Assembly: GCA_942490985.1 (NCBI GenBank)
Contig: CALNYW010000006.1
Location: 186,001-250,000, forward strand
Length of the DNA stretch: 64,000 nt
Reading direction: 5' to 3'
DNA from: Thiosocius sp942490985
GTDB taxonomy: Bacteria > Pseudomonadota > Gammaproteobacteria > Chromatiales > Chromatiaceae
Shown: positions 8,978 through 18,680 of the stretch, piece after piece
How the letters are laid out: every line of letters starts with the position of its first letter
Numbering within the stretch: the stretch's first letter is position 1
Notes under the pieces: model-generated
The model's input: the letters and a program-made list of their open reading frames with translations, nothing else
Told to the model about the DNA's origin: nothing
The model's database searches: none
Program-made: the position numbers and the translations under genes

Positions 8978-9466
8978 ATGAAGACGATCACGAATTACAT
9001 CCGCAGCCTGTTCTTGTTTGAGCTGCTCAAGGGGTTGAGTATCACTGGCGGCTACTTCTTTTCGCGCAAGTTCACCTTGCAATACCCAGAACAAAAGGCG
9101 CCGGTTTCGCCACGTTTTCGCGGGCTGCATGCGTTGCGCCGCTACCCGAACGGCGAAGAGCGCTGCATTGCGTGCAAACTCTGCGAGGCAGTTTGCCCGG
9201 CGCTGGCCATCACGATTGAAGCCGAACCGCGCGACGACGGCTCGCGCCGGACCACGCGCTATGACATCGATTTATTCAAATGCATCTACTGCGGATTCTG
9301 CGAAGAGTCCTGCCCGGTGGATTCGATTGTCGAGACGCGGGTCTACGAGTACCACTTCGAAAACCGCGGTGAGCAGATCATGACCAAGCAGATGCTGCTC
9401 GACATCGGTGACAAATACGAACAACAGCTGGCGGCTGACAGGGCCGCCCAAGCAGGCGTGCGCTGA
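8978..9466 (+). CDS. nuoI: NADH-quinone oxidoreductase subunit I (two [4Fe-4S])
   Basis: NuoI is a bacterial-type ferredoxin subunit carrying clusters N6a and N6b, which deliver electrons to N2. Ligands are C63, C66, C69 plus C112, and C102, C105, C108 plus C73, in the two repeats CIACKLCEAVCP and CIYCGFCEESCP. The N-terminal amphipathic stretch anchors it to the membrane arm. The 162-residue length is typical of the proteobacterial protein. Confidence 0.98.
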   Translation: MKTITNYIRSLFLFELLKGLSITGGYFFSRKFTLQYPEQKAPVSPRFRGLHALRRYPNGEERCIACKLCEAVCPALAITIEAEPRDDGSRRTTRYDIDLFKCIYCGFCEESCPVDSIVETRVYEYHFENRGEQIMTKQMLLDIGDKYEQQLAADRAAQAGVR

Positions 9467-9484
9467 GCCGGGGACAGACACAGC

Positions 9485-10084
9485 ATGACTTTTGAGAAGT
9501 TCCTTTTTTACGTGTTCGCCGTTTTTTTGGTCGGCGCAGCCGTTATGGTCATTACCCGGAAAAACCCGGTCCATTCCGCGCTGTGGCTAGTTCTCGCCTT
9601 TTTTAACAGCGCCGGACTGTGGATGCTGGCCGAGGCAGAGTTCCTGGCGATCGCGCTGGTGCTGGTTTACGTCGGCGCGGTCATGGTGCTTTTCCTGTTT
9701 GTCGTCATGATGCTCGACATCAACATCGCCGAGCTGCGAGCGGGGTTTGTGCGTAACGCGCCTGTGGCGATCCTGGTTGCCATGGCGATGGTTGTCGAGT
9801 TGATTGTCGTGGTCGGGCCGCAGCGCTTTGGCCTCGCGTCTGTCGCGCCGCCGCCGGCCAAACCAGCGGATTACAGCAACACCGAAGAGCTCGGTCTGGC
9901 GCTGTTCACTGAACACCTCTACGCGTTCGAGATTGCTGCCGTGATTCTGCTGGTCGGGATCATTGCGGCGATCAGCCTGACGATGCGCAAGCGCCCCGAG
10001 ACCAAGTACCAAGATCCGGGTAAGCAGGTCAACGTGAAGGCGAAAGACCGTCTCCGCGTGATCAAGATGGATTCGGAGGGGTAA
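9485..10084 (+). CDS. nuoJ: NADH-quinone oxidoreductase subunit J
   Basis: NuoJ is a membrane-arm subunit with five transmembrane helices. Hydrophobic segments are visible at about residues 8-22, 32-52, 55-75, 92-112 and 142-165. The third helix contains the conserved LVYVGAVMVLFLFVVMML region associated with the pi-bulge that couples quinone reduction to proton movement. The basic C-terminal tail (about 30 residues) is longer than the minimal family core. nuoK follows 5 bp later. Confidence 0.96.
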   Translation: MTFEKFLFYVFAVFLVGAAVMVITRKNPVHSALWLVLAFFNSAGLWMLAEAEFLAIALVLVYVGAVMVLFLFVVMMLDINIAELRAGFVRNAPVAILVAMAMVVELIVVVGPQRFGLASVAPPPAKPADYSNTEELGLALFTEHLYAFEIAAVILLVGIIAAISLTMRKRPETKYQDPGKQVNVKAKDRLRVIKMDSEG

Positions 10085-10089
10085 CCGAC

Positions 10090-10395
10090 ATGATTGCACT
10101 GTCCGATTACCTGATCGTCGCCGCTATCCTGTTCTCGCTTAGCGTCGCCGGTATCTTCCTGAATCGAAAGAACGTAATCCTGCTGCTGATGTGCATCGAA
10201 TTGATGCTGCTCGCCGTCAACATCAACTTCATCGCCTTTTCACACTTCCTCGGTGATACCGCCGGGCAGGTGTTCGTGTTCTTCATCCTGACGGTTGCTG
10301 CCGCTGAGGCAGCCATTGGATTGGCGATCCTGGTTGTGTTGTTCCGCAACCGGCGCACGATCAACGTCGCCGACCTCGATACCCTGAAAGGCTAG
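10090..10395 (+). CDS. nuoK: NADH-quinone oxidoreductase subunit K
   Basis: NuoK is the three-helix antiporter-like subunit homologous to MrpC. The 101-residue protein contains the conserved helix-2 segment LLLMCIELMLLAVN with its essential membrane glutamate. Helix 3 has the second conserved glutamate in TVAAAEAAIGLAILV. It is tightly packed between nuoJ (5 bp) and nuoL (2 bp). Confidence 0.97.
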   Translation: MIALSDYLIVAAILFSLSVAGIFLNRKNVILLLMCIELMLLAVNINFIAFSHFLGDTAGQVFVFFILTVAAAEAAIGLAILVVLFRNRRTINVADLDTLKG

Positions 10396-10397
10396 AG

Positions 10398-12410
10398 ATG
10401 GAAGCAATACTCCTCACCATCGTTCTGGCGCCTCTGGTAGGCGCGATCATCGCCGGCTTGTTCCGCAATCAGGTCGGGCGTACCGGCGCGCACACGGTGA
10501 CGATTCTCGGTGTCGGTATCTCCTGCGCCCTTTCGCTCTACGTGTTGTATCTGCATGCGTTCCAAGGGGCGCCGGTCTATAACGAAAGTGTCTATGTCTG
10601 GATGGTCAGCGATGGCCTGCGCATGGAGATCGGCTTCCTCGTCGATAACCTGACCGCGATGATGATGGCGGTCGTGACCTTCGTGTCACTGATGGTGCAC
10701 ATCTACACGATCGGTTACATGGCGCACGAGGAAGGCTACCAGCGGTTCTTCAGTTATATCGCGCTGTTCACGTTCTCGATGCTGATGCTGGTGATGTCGA
10801 ACAACTTTTTGCAGTTGTTCTTCGGGTGGGAGGCGGTCGGCCTCGTGTCGTACCTGCTGATCGGTTTCTACTTCAAGCGGGAAACCGCCATCTTTGCCAA
10901 CATGAAGGCGTTCCTGGTGAACCGGGTTGGTGACTTCGGTTTTATTCTGGGGATCGCTGCCGTCGCGATGTACTTCGGTAGCCTCGACTACAAAGAGGTC
11001 TTCGAGAAGGCGCCGATGTTAGCCGACGCCGAGATCACCCTGTTCGGCGATACCGCCTGGTCGTTGATGACGGTGGTCTGCATCCTGCTGTTCATCGGCG
11101 CGATGGGTAAGTCTGCGCAGGTGCCGCTGCATGTCTGGCTGCCCGATTCGATGGAAGGTCCGACGCCAATCTCTGCGTTGATCCACGCGGCCACGATGGT
11201 CACGGCCGGCATCTTCATGGTCGCGCGCATGTCGCCGTTGTTCGAGATGTCTGAAACGGCGTTGACGTTTGTCCTGGTGATCGGTGCGACGACGGCGTTC
11301 TTCATGGGCCTGATCGGTATCGTGCAGAACGATATCAAGCGTGTCGTGGCCTATTCCACACTGTCTCAGCTCGGCTACATGATCGCCGCCCTCGGTGCGT
11401 CCGCCTATGCCGCTGGACTGTTCCACTTGATGACGCATGCCTTCTTCAAGGCGCTGCTGTTCCTGGCGGCCGGCTCGGTGATTATCGGCATGCACCACGC
11501 CCAGGATATCCGCAAGATGGGTGGTATCCGCAAGTACATGCCGATCACCCATTGGACGGCCTTGCTCGGTTCGCTGGCACTGATCGGTTTTCCGGGCTTC
11601 TCCGGCTTTTTCTCCAAAGACGCGATTATCGAAGCGGTGCATTTCTCGCAGATTCCGGGATCCACCTATGCCTACGTACTGCTGGTAGCCGGGGTTTTCG
11701 TGACTGCCCTGTACAGCTTCCGGATGTACTTCCTCGTTTTCCATGGCGAGGGACCGCGTCACTTTGAACCGCATCATGAGGATCACGACGCGCATGGCGA
11801 TGCAGAAACCCAGGAAGACCATCCTGTGCACGACGAGCCCAAGCCGCACGAATCACCCTGGGTCGTCACGCTGCCGCTGATCCTGCTGGCGATCCCGTCG
11901 GTGCTGATCGGTTACTTCACCGTCGGTCCGATGGTGTTCGGCGATTTCTTTGACGGCGTGCTAACCGTCGCGGCGGTGCGCGACACGCTTGGCCAGATCG
12001 AGTACCACGGTGCCTTCGCGTTCATGCTGCATGGCATGATGATGCCGCCGTTTTGGCTGGCGATGGCAGGGCTTGCGACAGCCTGGTTCGTCTACACGAA
12101 GAAGCCGGAGATCGCGCGCGACCTGGCGATCAGGTTTGACTGGGCGCATTTCATTCTCGATCGCAAGTACGGTTTCGATGAGTTCAACCAGGCCGTGTTT
12201 GCTGGCGGCAGCAAGATGCTGGGTAAGTTCCTGTGGCTGGTCGGTGACCGCGCGGTGATCGATGGCGTCGCGGTGAACGGTACCGCGCACTCGGTCGGAT
12301 GGTTCGCATCAGTGGTCCGTTACATCCAAACCGGCATGCTGTATCACTATGCGATGGCGATCATCATTGGTCTGCTGGCATTGCTGGGCTGGTTTGTGCT
12401 GCGTGGTTGA
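10398..12410 (+). CDS. nuoL: NADH-quinone oxidoreductase subunit L
   Basis: NuoL is the distal antiporter-like proton-pumping subunit with the long lateral helix. The 670-residue polytopic protein has the signature FFGWEAVGLVSYLLIGFY, with the essential Glu of helix 5. It also has the lysine/histidine channel motifs around KSAQVPLHVWLPDSMEGPTP and the HLMTHAFFKALLFLAAGS helix. A His/Asp/Glu-rich cytoplasmic loop (about residues 450-485, HGEGPRHFEPHHEDHDAHGD) is unusually charged but is seen in many proteobacterial NuoL proteins. A 78-bp gap separates it from nuoM. Confidence 0.98.
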   Translation: MEAILLTIVLAPLVGAIIAGLFRNQVGRTGAHTVTILGVGISCALSLYVLYLHAFQGAPVYNESVYVWMVSDGLRMEIGFLVDNLTAMMMAVVTFVSLMVHIYTIGYMAHEEGYQRFFSYIALFTFSMLMLVMSNNFLQLFFGWEAVGLVSYLLIGFYFKRETAIFANMKAFLVNRVGDFGFILGIAAVAMYFGSLDYKEVFEKAPMLADAEITLFGDTAWSLMTVVCILLFIGAMGKSAQVPLHVWLPDSMEGPTPISALIHAATMVTAGIFMVARMSPLFEMSETALTFVLVIGATTAFFMGLIGIVQNDIKRVVAYSTLSQLGYMIAALGASAYAAGLFHLMTHAFFKALLFLAAGSVIIGMHHAQDIRKMGGIRKYMPITHWTALLGSLALIGFPGFSGFFSKDAIIEAVHFSQIPGSTYAYVLLVAGVFVTALYSFRMYFLVFHGEGPRHFEPHHEDHDAHGDAETQEDHPVHDEPKPHESPWVVTLPLILLAIPSVLIGYFTVGPMVFGDFFDGVLTVAAVRDTLGQIEYHGAFAFMLHGMMMPPFWLAMAGLATAWFVYTKKPEIARDLAIRFDWAHFILDRKYGFDEFNQAVFAGGSKMLGKFLWLVGDRAVIDGVAVNGTAHSVGWFASVVRYIQTGMLYHYAMAIIIGLLALLGWFVLRG

Positions 12411-12488
12411 GCGTGGCGAGCATCAATTAAAAGAAGGTGTGGCAATGATGCCCGCAAGCGCATTGTCCCGACGAGAGACGACAGACTC

Positions 12489-14003
12489 ATGACTGCAGAT
12501 TGGCCGATTCTCAGCGCGATCATCTGGCTACCCATATTGGGTGGGGCCCTGGTGCTTGGCAGTGGCGACAAGGCACCGAACGTTTCGCGCTGGCTGGCGT
12601 TGATCTTCGCAGTGCTGACGTTCCTGGTGAGCATACCGCTGTACACGGGCTTCGACCCGGCCACGGCGCAGATGCAGTTCGTCGAAAAGATACCCTGGAT
12701 CCCGCTGTTCGGTATCAACTACTACCTCGGTGTTGACGGTATTTCGATGCCGTTGATTCTGCTGACCACTTTCATCTCGATCCTGGTGATCGTGGCTGGA
12801 TGGGAGGTCATTCAATACAAGCCGTCGCAGTACATGGCGGCCTTCCTGATCATGGAAGGCGTGATGGTCGGGGTGTTTGCTGCGCTCGACGCGATCCTGT
12901 TCTACGTATTCTGGGAGGCGATGCTGATCCCGATGTTCATCATCATCGGGGTGTGGGGCGGGCCGAACCGGGTCTACGCAACGATCAAATTCTTCCTCTA
13001 CACCTTCCTGGGCTCGGTGTTCATGCTGGTCGCGTTGATCTACATGTACTTTCAATCCGGGTCGATGGATATCCTCGCGTTCCACGATCTTAAGCTCGGC
13101 CTGACCGAGCAGATCCTGATCTTCGTCGCGTTCTTGCTGGCCTTTGCGGTGAAGGTGCCGATGTGGCCGGTGCATACCTGGCTACCGGACGCCCACGTCG
13201 AGGCGCCGACCGGTGGATCGGTGATCCTGGCCGCGATCATGCTGAAGATCGGTGGCTACGGCTTCCTGCGTTTCAGTCTGCCGATCACACCGGATGCCAG
13301 TAACGAGTTGGACTGGATGATCATCGGCATGTCGTTGATCGCGGTGGTCTATATCGGCTTCGTGGCACTGGTCCAGCAGGACATGAAGAAGCTGATTGCC
13401 TACTCGTCGATTGCCCACATGGGTTTCGTGACGCTCGGCTTCTTTGTCGCGTTCATGATCATGGGGCGCAGCGATGTCGACAGCGGCGCGGCACTTGGCC
13501 TGCAGGGCGGCATGGTCCAGATGATTTCACACGGTTTCATCTCGGCGGCGATGTTCCTGTGTGTCGGGGTGCTCTATGACCGGCTGCACAGCCGCGAAAT
13601 CGGCGACTACGGCGGCGTGGTTAACGTCATGCCGTGGTTTGCGGCGTTCATGGTGTTCTTTGCGATGGCCAACGCGGGCCTGCCGGGTACGTCTGGCTTC
13701 GTCGGCGAGTTCATGGTCATCCTCGCCAGCTTCCGCGCCGACTTCTGGTTTGCTTTCCTGGCAGCGACGACCCTGATCGTCGGTGCGGCGTACACCCTGT
13801 GGATGGTCAAGCGGGTTATCTACGGCGAGATCGGCTCAGAAAAAGTCGCTGGCCTCGAGGACATCAACAAGCGTGAAGCATTCGTCTTGACATCGCTGGC
13901 GGTAGCGGTGCTGGTACTCGGTATCTGGCCAGCGCCGCTGATCGAGGTGATGGACGTCTCGATCGATAATCTCGTCCGGCACATCGCCGTCACCAAACTT
14001 TGA
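12489..14003 (+). CDS. nuoM: NADH-quinone oxidoreductase subunit M
   Basis: NuoM is the second antiporter-like pump subunit. The 504-residue product contains YYLGVDGISMPLILLT and FYVFWEAMLIPMFIIIGVWGG with the essential helix-5 glutamate. It also has VPMWPVHTWLPDAHVEAPTGGSV, given here as the helix-7/8 region with the channel lysine. The start ATG at 12489 is placed by the conserved N-terminal helix. Another ATG in the 78-bp upstream gap is in a different context and not supported. nuoN begins 41 bp after the stop. Confidence 0.98.
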   Translation: MTADWPILSAIIWLPILGGALVLGSGDKAPNVSRWLALIFAVLTFLVSIPLYTGFDPATAQMQFVEKIPWIPLFGINYYLGVDGISMPLILLTTFISILVIVAGWEVIQYKPSQYMAAFLIMEGVMVGVFAALDAILFYVFWEAMLIPMFIIIGVWGGPNRVYATIKFFLYTFLGSVFMLVALIYMYFQSGSMDILAFHDLKLGLTEQILIFVAFLLAFAVKVPMWPVHTWLPDAHVEAPTGGSVILAAIMLKIGGYGFLRFSLPITPDASNELDWMIIGMSLIAVVYIGFVALVQQDMKKLIAYSSIAHMGFVTLGFFVAFMIMGRSDVDSGAALGLQGGMVQMISHGFISAAMFLCVGVLYDRLHSREIGDYGGVVNVMPWFAAFMVFFAMANAGLPGTSGFVGEFMVILASFRADFWFAFLAATTLIVGAAYTLWMVKRVIYGEIGSEKVAGLEDINKREAFVLTSLAVAVLVLGIWPAPLIEVMDVSIDNLVRHIAVTKL

Positions 14004-14044
14004 GCGTCATGGCAACTACGCCGACGCGATAACGGTAAGCCCGT

Positions 14045-15484
14045 ATGGAATACAGTTTCTCAACCCTGCAGCCGGTGATGCCCGAGATGTTTTTGCTCGC
14101 GGCTACCTGTCTGATCTTGGTGATCGATCTTTTTCTGACCGAGCGTACCCGCCTGCTGACCTACGGTCTCTCGCTGGCCGCACTGATCGGCACCATCGCA
14201 TTGGTTCAAAACGCCGCGGGTCCGGCGACAGAGATTATCCTCGACGGCGCCTTCATCCGCGATCCGATGTCGGATGTCCTGAAAACCGGATTGCTGCTCG
14301 TCACGCTGTTCGGCTTCGTCTATGCCAAGGATTATCTGATAGAGCAGGGCACGTTCCGCGGTGAGTACTACGTGCTGGGGTTGTTCGCGGTGCTTGGCAT
14401 GCTGGTGATGATCTCCGCCAACAACTTCCTGACCGTGTACCTCGGTCTCGAGCTGCTCGCGCTGTGTCTTTACGCGCTGGTCGCTTTCCATCGCGACTCC
14501 AAGACCGGCGCCGAGGCGGCGATGAAGTTTTTCGTCCTGGGTGCGCTGGCCTCAGGCATGCTGTTGTACGGCATCTCGATGATCTACGGTGCGACGGGCC
14601 AGTTGAGCTTCCCGGAGGTCGCGGCGGTTATCGAAAGCGGCCAGGCCGACCAGACTGTTTTGGTTTTCGGTCTCGTTTTCGTGGTGATCGGCGTCTCTTT
14701 CAAATTTGGCGCGGTGCCGTTTCATATGTGGGTGCCGGATGTCTACCACGGCGCACCCACCGCAGTGACCCTGTTCCTCGGCAGTGCCCCGAAGATCGCG
14801 GCGTTTGCGCTCGCGATACGGCTGCTGGTCGACGGTATGGGTGGCTTGCTGGCGCAATGGCAGGACATGCTGATAATCCTCGCGGTGTTGTCGATGGCAC
14901 TCGGCAACGTGATCGCGATTGCCCAGACCAACATCAAACGCATGCTGGCTTACTCGACTATTTCGCATGTTGGATTCATCTTCCTCGGCCTTTTGGCGGG
15001 CACCGAGGAGGGATATGGCGCGGCGATGTTCTATGCGATCGTCTACGCGCTGATGGCGGCCGGCGGTTTTGGCGTGCTGACCATGATCAGCCACAAGGGA
15101 CTCGATGCCGAGAACATTCACGATCTCAAGGGTCTCAATGACCGTAGCCCCTGGCTTGCCTTCATGATGATGCTGGTGCTGTTCTCGATGGCCGGTGTGC
15201 CGCCGACCGTGGGTTTCTTCGCCAAGCTGTTCGTGCTCGACGCGGTGATCAGCGTCGACATGGTCTGGCTGGCGATCGTCGCGGTGTTCTTCTCCATCAT
15301 CGGGGCGTTTTACTACCTGCGCGCGGTGAAGGTGATGTACTTCGATAAGCCGATCGATGACGCCCCGCTGGTGTCGTCGATGGATACCCAGTTGATTGTC
15401 TCGATCAATGGCCTGGCAATGCTTGGCTTCGGTCTGTTCCCAGCCGCGCTGTTGAGTGCATGTCGGGCCGCATTCTCGGGTTGA
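14045..15484 (+). CDS. nuoN: NADH-quinone oxidoreductase subunit N
   Basis: NuoN is the third antiporter-like pump subunit and the last gene of the operon. The 479-residue polytopic protein shows YLGLELLALCLYALVAF (helix-5 Glu), KFGAVPFHMWVPDVYHGAPT (channel Lys region) and LAYSTISHVGFIFLGL. All 14 nuo genes are present, in order and without interruption, so the cell should make a complete complex I. No strong terminator is visible right after the stop. A tRNA-fMet gene with its own promoter follows 82 bp later. Confidence 0.98.
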   Translation: MEYSFSTLQPVMPEMFLLAATCLILVIDLFLTERTRLLTYGLSLAALIGTIALVQNAAGPATEIILDGAFIRDPMSDVLKTGLLLVTLFGFVYAKDYLIEQGTFRGEYYVLGLFAVLGMLVMISANNFLTVYLGLELLALCLYALVAFHRDSKTGAEAAMKFFVLGALASGMLLYGISMIYGATGQLSFPEVAAVIESGQADQTVLVFGLVFVVIGVSFKFGAVPFHMWVPDVYHGAPTAVTLFLGSAPKIAAFALAIRLLVDGMGGLLAQWQDMLIILAVLSMALGNVIAIAQTNIKRMLAYSTISHVGFIFLGLLAGTEEGYGAAMFYAIVYALMAAGGFGVLTMISHKGLDAENIHDLKGLNDRSPWLAFMMMLVLFSMAGVPPTVGFFAKLFVLDAVISVDMVWLAIVAVFFSIIGAFYYLRAVKVMYFDKPIDDAPLVSSMDTQLIVSINGLAMLGFGLFPAALLSACRAAFSG

Positions 15485-15522
15485 TTAGGACGCCGGGGCG
15501 CAGCCGTTAACGGTCAGGGTGG

Positions 15523-15551
15523 TTGAAAAATGTGCCTGGTTTCTGTAGAGT
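15523..15551 (+). promoter_or_regulatory. promoter of tRNA-fMet
   Basis: TTGAAA (15523-15528) and TAGAGT (15546-15551), spaced by 17 bp, lie just upstream of the tRNA. A GC-rich discriminator-like TGCGC follows the -10, as expected for a stable RNA promoter. Confidence 0.55.
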
Positions 15552-15565
15552 GCGCACTCGTCAGA

Positions 15566-15642
<77 letters not shown>

Positions 15643-15663
15643 AATAAAAAGCCTCACGGCTTC

Positions 15664-15700
15664 AACGGCTTAGAGAACCTCGGTTCCTAAGCCGTTTCTC
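15664..15700 (+). terminator. hairpin terminator after tRNA-fMet
   Basis: A long stem (AACGGCTTAG 15664-15673 with CTAAGCCGTT 15687-15696) continues inward as GAAC/GTTC around a CTCG tetraloop. It is followed by TTCTCGTTTC. The T-tract is weak, so termination strength is uncertain. Confidence 0.55.
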
Positions 15701-15734
15701 GTTTCAGCAAAGTCATTGCGTGACTTTTGCGTGA

Positions 15735-15863
15735 CTACACTGCACAAACCCGTTTGGCTGCCTCCGACAGTTCGTCGATCTCTGGGGTGGAGTAGTGCGA
15801 CGTGATGTCGCCATTGCGGTGCCCGAGCAGCACCTTCCTGGTCTCCAGCGGTATCTCAACCGC
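15735..15863 (-). pseudogene. tyrosine recombinase (integrase) C-terminal remnant 1
   Basis: The minus strand reads ETRKVLLGHRNGDITSHYS followed by TPEIDELSEAAKRV. This is the C-terminal catalytic end (LGH...HY, containing the conserved His and nucleophile Tyr) of a phage-type tyrosine integrase. The upstream part is cut off exactly where the IS end begins at 15863/15864, so the gene was truncated by IS insertion or a later deletion. The remnant lies just downstream of tRNA-fMet and reads toward it, as integrases of tRNA-targeting islands often do. Confidence 0.8.
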
Positions 15864-17017
15864 TGTCCATCCTGAAAACTAAATCGAGTCCCATCCTTGG
15901 CGATTCTCGAACAAAGCGTCTATGCCGCTAATCGTCCGTAACGATGATGTAGCCCACCCACAAAGGGAAATGCGGTAACTTTGCCCAAGTCTGGCGGTTC
16001 AACAGTGCGCGGCTGGGGCGAATCTTTGCTCAGCGACAGATGCGTCCTGCACGTATTTTAGTAACCGAAATATTCACGAAGGATCCGGCGCAGGTGTCGC
16101 TCATTGAGCACGATGACGTGATCCAGACAATCCCGGCGAATGGAACCGATCATGCGTTCGACGAATGAGTTCTGCCAAGGCGAACGAGGCGCTGTAAGGA
16201 CACCTTCTATAGCCAAGCTCTTGATCCGTCGTTGGACAGCGTCACCATAGATGCGATCGCGGTCACGTACCAGATAGCGCGGCGGGGTATCAAATGGAAA
16301 CGCTTCCACGATCTGCTGGGCTGTCCATCGGGCGGTGGGATATTCGGTCACGTTGAAGTGCACGATTTCGCGACGGTCATGGCGGAGTACTAAGAACACA
16401 TAGAGCGTACGAAACGTTGCTGTCGGCACGGTGAAAAAATCCATCGAGGCCAGGTCCGCTACGTGATTTTCGAGAAAAGTCCGCCAAGTCTGAGAAGGCG
16501 GTTTTGGATGACGGGCCATGTATTTCGAAACCGTGGCTTGAGAGATCCCAATGCCCAGCTTGAGCAGTTCTCCATGGATTCGTGGAGCGCCCCATCCAGT
16601 GTTAGCCGACTGCATTTCATGGATGAGATTTCGTATTTCGCGATCGACCGGCGGTCGGCCTACGCGCCGGCGCCGACTTTTCCAACGCCAATATGTCGAA
16701 AGCCTGCTCGGTGCCAACGCACGACGGTATCAGGTTGCAATGCGTGCAACATCGCCCGCCATCCGTTTACATACTTTGCGAACAGAACCCAGAACAGGCG
16801 GTCAAGAGCGGACGCCCGCGGACGCTTCACCGACGACTTGAGCATTGCGAGCTGCTGGCGCAGCGCCAAATTCTCGAGGGCCAATCGTCGGTGCGACTGG
16901 AATAGAGAGCGTAACGTCTTCAGTACTGCCAGCGACCGATTCAGCATGCCGACGATGCTTCAACAAACGCCAGGAAATTTCAAGGATTTCAGCCCGATCC
17001 AGTTTTCAGAAGGCACA
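15864..17017 (-). mobile_element. degenerate insertion sequence with imperfect terminal inverted repeats
   Basis: The ends match as imperfect inverted repeats. The left end is TGTCCATCCTGAAAACTAAA and the complement of the right end is TGTGCCTTCTGAAAACTGGA, with ATCG continuing on both sides. The element is about 1,154 bp and contains one transposase gene on the minus strand, itself broken (see next entry). I see no target-site duplication at the two boundaries, consistent with an old insertion followed by deletion of flanking DNA. Confidence 0.75.
15920..16947 (-). pseudogene. DDE (rve-type) transposase, frameshifted and with an internal stop
   Basis: The N-terminal helix-turn-helix half reads from 16947 (LFQSHRRLALENLALRQQLA ... 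QPDTVVRWHRAGF). It then shifts frame near 16690 into WRWKSRRRRVGRPPVDREIR. The rve catalytic core follows, with DLASMDFFTVPT, DRDRIYGD and SPWQNSFVERMIGS supplying the D,D,E residues. The frame hits TAA at 16058-16060 after FGY. In the same frame the peptide continues NTCRTHLSLSKDSP ... VGGLHHRYGRLAA, the normal C-terminus of this family, to a stop at 15920. One frameshift and one nonsense codon make it inactive as it stands. Confidence 0.85.
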
Positions 17018-17116
17018 AGGGTAGGGGACGCTGCAATCTGGGGCAAGACTATCCAAGCTATCGTTCTTGGGCAAAAAACACGAATTGGTCAGCGACAGCA
17101 TGCCTGTTTGCGCATT

Positions 17117-18673
17117 TTATGTTTCTGGCACGCCGGGTGCGTCTTTTCCTTCCATATTGTTGCGCACCAGCTGCGCAAGAAACTCCGAAAAAGGCTCAAT
17201 ATTCTGGTCAACACTGGCGGACTCCAGTGCCGCCATATATTCATTGCGGTGTTCCACCGGGATGATCGTCCATGGATAGCCTCCAGATGCCAGCATCAGG
17301 TTCATCAAGAACCGGCCAATGCGCCCGTTGCCATCCCTGTAAGGGTGGATGTACACGAAGAAGAAATGCCCCAGGACCACGCGAACGGCCGAATGGTCTT
17401 CGTCTTTCAGGAGGTCGAAGAAAGCGGGTATCAAATCTCTGATGGCGTCGGCACTCGGCGGAACATGCATCGAGCGCCGGATATAGACCGGTATGTTGCG
17501 GTATCCAGCAAGATCACCGGGTTTGAGAAGGCCAGCCGTTGCGCTGGGCGCGAACATCTCCCGGTACCATTGACCGTGATCATCGTTGGCGACTTCAGCA
17601 GGGGCGGCGCCATCCAGCACTTGCTGGATACTACTTTTTACAACCTGGAACGCTTGCCAGTAGCCGCGTGCTGCAAGAGCGTCTCGCTGCTGGCGGTCTT
17701 CTTCCCGTGCATCGGGATTCCACGTGCCTTGCCGGACACGCTCAATCAAGGGGCCGCTGACGCGGTAACCTTCGATCGACAGGGAATGATAGGCGTCGGC
17801 CTTGTACGCATCTTCGATCTGCTTCAAGAAGGCTTTCTTACCCCGTGGCAGCCCCGGCGGCTCCGGGAACGCCTCAATAACGACGCCGCGCGTTTGTTGC
17901 CACATCAGACGGATGCGTGCGACATGTGGGGAGTGCTCTCGCGCCGCGAGCGCGGCAGGTGCGGCACGTTCGAATGGATTGGTTTCGCGTACCTTGTACC
18001 CCGCTGCCTTCATCGTACTGACAATATCATCCGCCAGGCGAATTCGGCCAATATCCCGTAGGCCCCCGGCGAGCCGCCCGGCAATAACGCTGTGTCCGCC
18101 GTTAAGAAGCTTTTCCAGGACCGCAGAGACATCGCGTAGCATGGCGAGCGCCGCTCGTGCATCCGTCGGATGCCGCTCGAAAAACGCCGGGCCTGCTTCG
18201 ATCAGGGCGGCGGGCAGTGCGAAAAGACGCAGCCCCTCCAGCTCATCGGCATCACCGACTTTCGGCAAGCTGGCCTTCACATCTAGAATTGACGTGCCGT
18301 GCGGCAGCTCCAGAATGTGATTGCGCCCTTTGCGCGCTCTGACCAGGAGTTGGCGCGGAACTGTCCGGTTCTCGATATGCAGCATCAGCGACTGTTCCGG
18401 GGAAAGGCTCCATTCCTTCCCAAAACGGCTTTCCAAGTAATCCCCGCAAAAGGACCAGAAAGTCGTGTACCAGGCTGTGCTTTCTCCTGCGGTTTCTTCC
18501 GGGTGGGCAGTGATGTACCACCCCTTCATGACTTCCTTCAAGAACCCGTTTTGAACCAGACGCTCCCGGTGGGTCCGCGACAGGTCTCGCGAGCGGATTG
18601 CCACAGTTCCCTGATTTTGCAGCTCGTATAGAATTTCCAGGGATTCGGCGAGCTTTTCTTGGGGGCTAGGCAT
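17117..18673 (-). CDS. Fic-domain protein with AbiEi-like N-terminal region (possible self-contained toxin-antitoxin)
   Basis: Starting at ATG 18673 the protein has about 518 residues. The first ~250 (winged-helix-like IRSRDLSRTHRERLVQNGFL then KGWYI) resemble the AbiEi-type antitoxin/regulator family. The C-terminal half is a Fic domain with core HPYRDGNGRIGRFLMN, which carries out nucleotidylation (usually AMPylation) in active members. A SLSIEG segment before it fits the class II inhibitory motif SxxxE(G/N). The frame is open 56 codons further upstream, but that stretch is just the translation of a 24-bp DNA repeat, so I choose 18673. The AbiEi assignment is by pattern; the Fic core is certain. 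Confidence 0.85.
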   Translation of the reverse strand: MPSPQEKLAESLEILYELQNQGTVAIRSRDLSRTHRERLVQNGFLKEVMKGWYITAHPEETAGESTAWYTTFWSFCGDYLESRFGKEWSLSPEQSLMLHIENRTVPRQLLVRARKGRNHILELPHGTSILDVKASLPKVGDADELEGLRLFALPAALIEAGPAFFERHPTDARAALAMLRDVSAVLEKLLNGGHSVIAGRLAGGLRDIGRIRLADDIVSTMKAAGYKVRETNPFERAAPAALAAREHSPHVARIRLMWQQTRGVVIEAFPEPPGLPRGKKAFLKQIEDAYKADAYHSLSIEGYRVSGPLIERVRQGTWNPDAREEDRQQRDALAARGYWQAFQVVKSSIQQVLDGAAPAEVANDDHGQWYREMFAPSATAGLLKPGDLAGYRNIPVYIRRSMHVPPSADAIRDLIPAFFDLLKDEDHSAVRVVLGHFFFVYIHPYRDGNGRIGRFLMNLMLASGGYPWTIIPVEHRNEYMAALESASVDQNIEPFSEFLAQLVRNNMEGKDAPGVPET

Positions 18674-18680
18674 CGCTGGG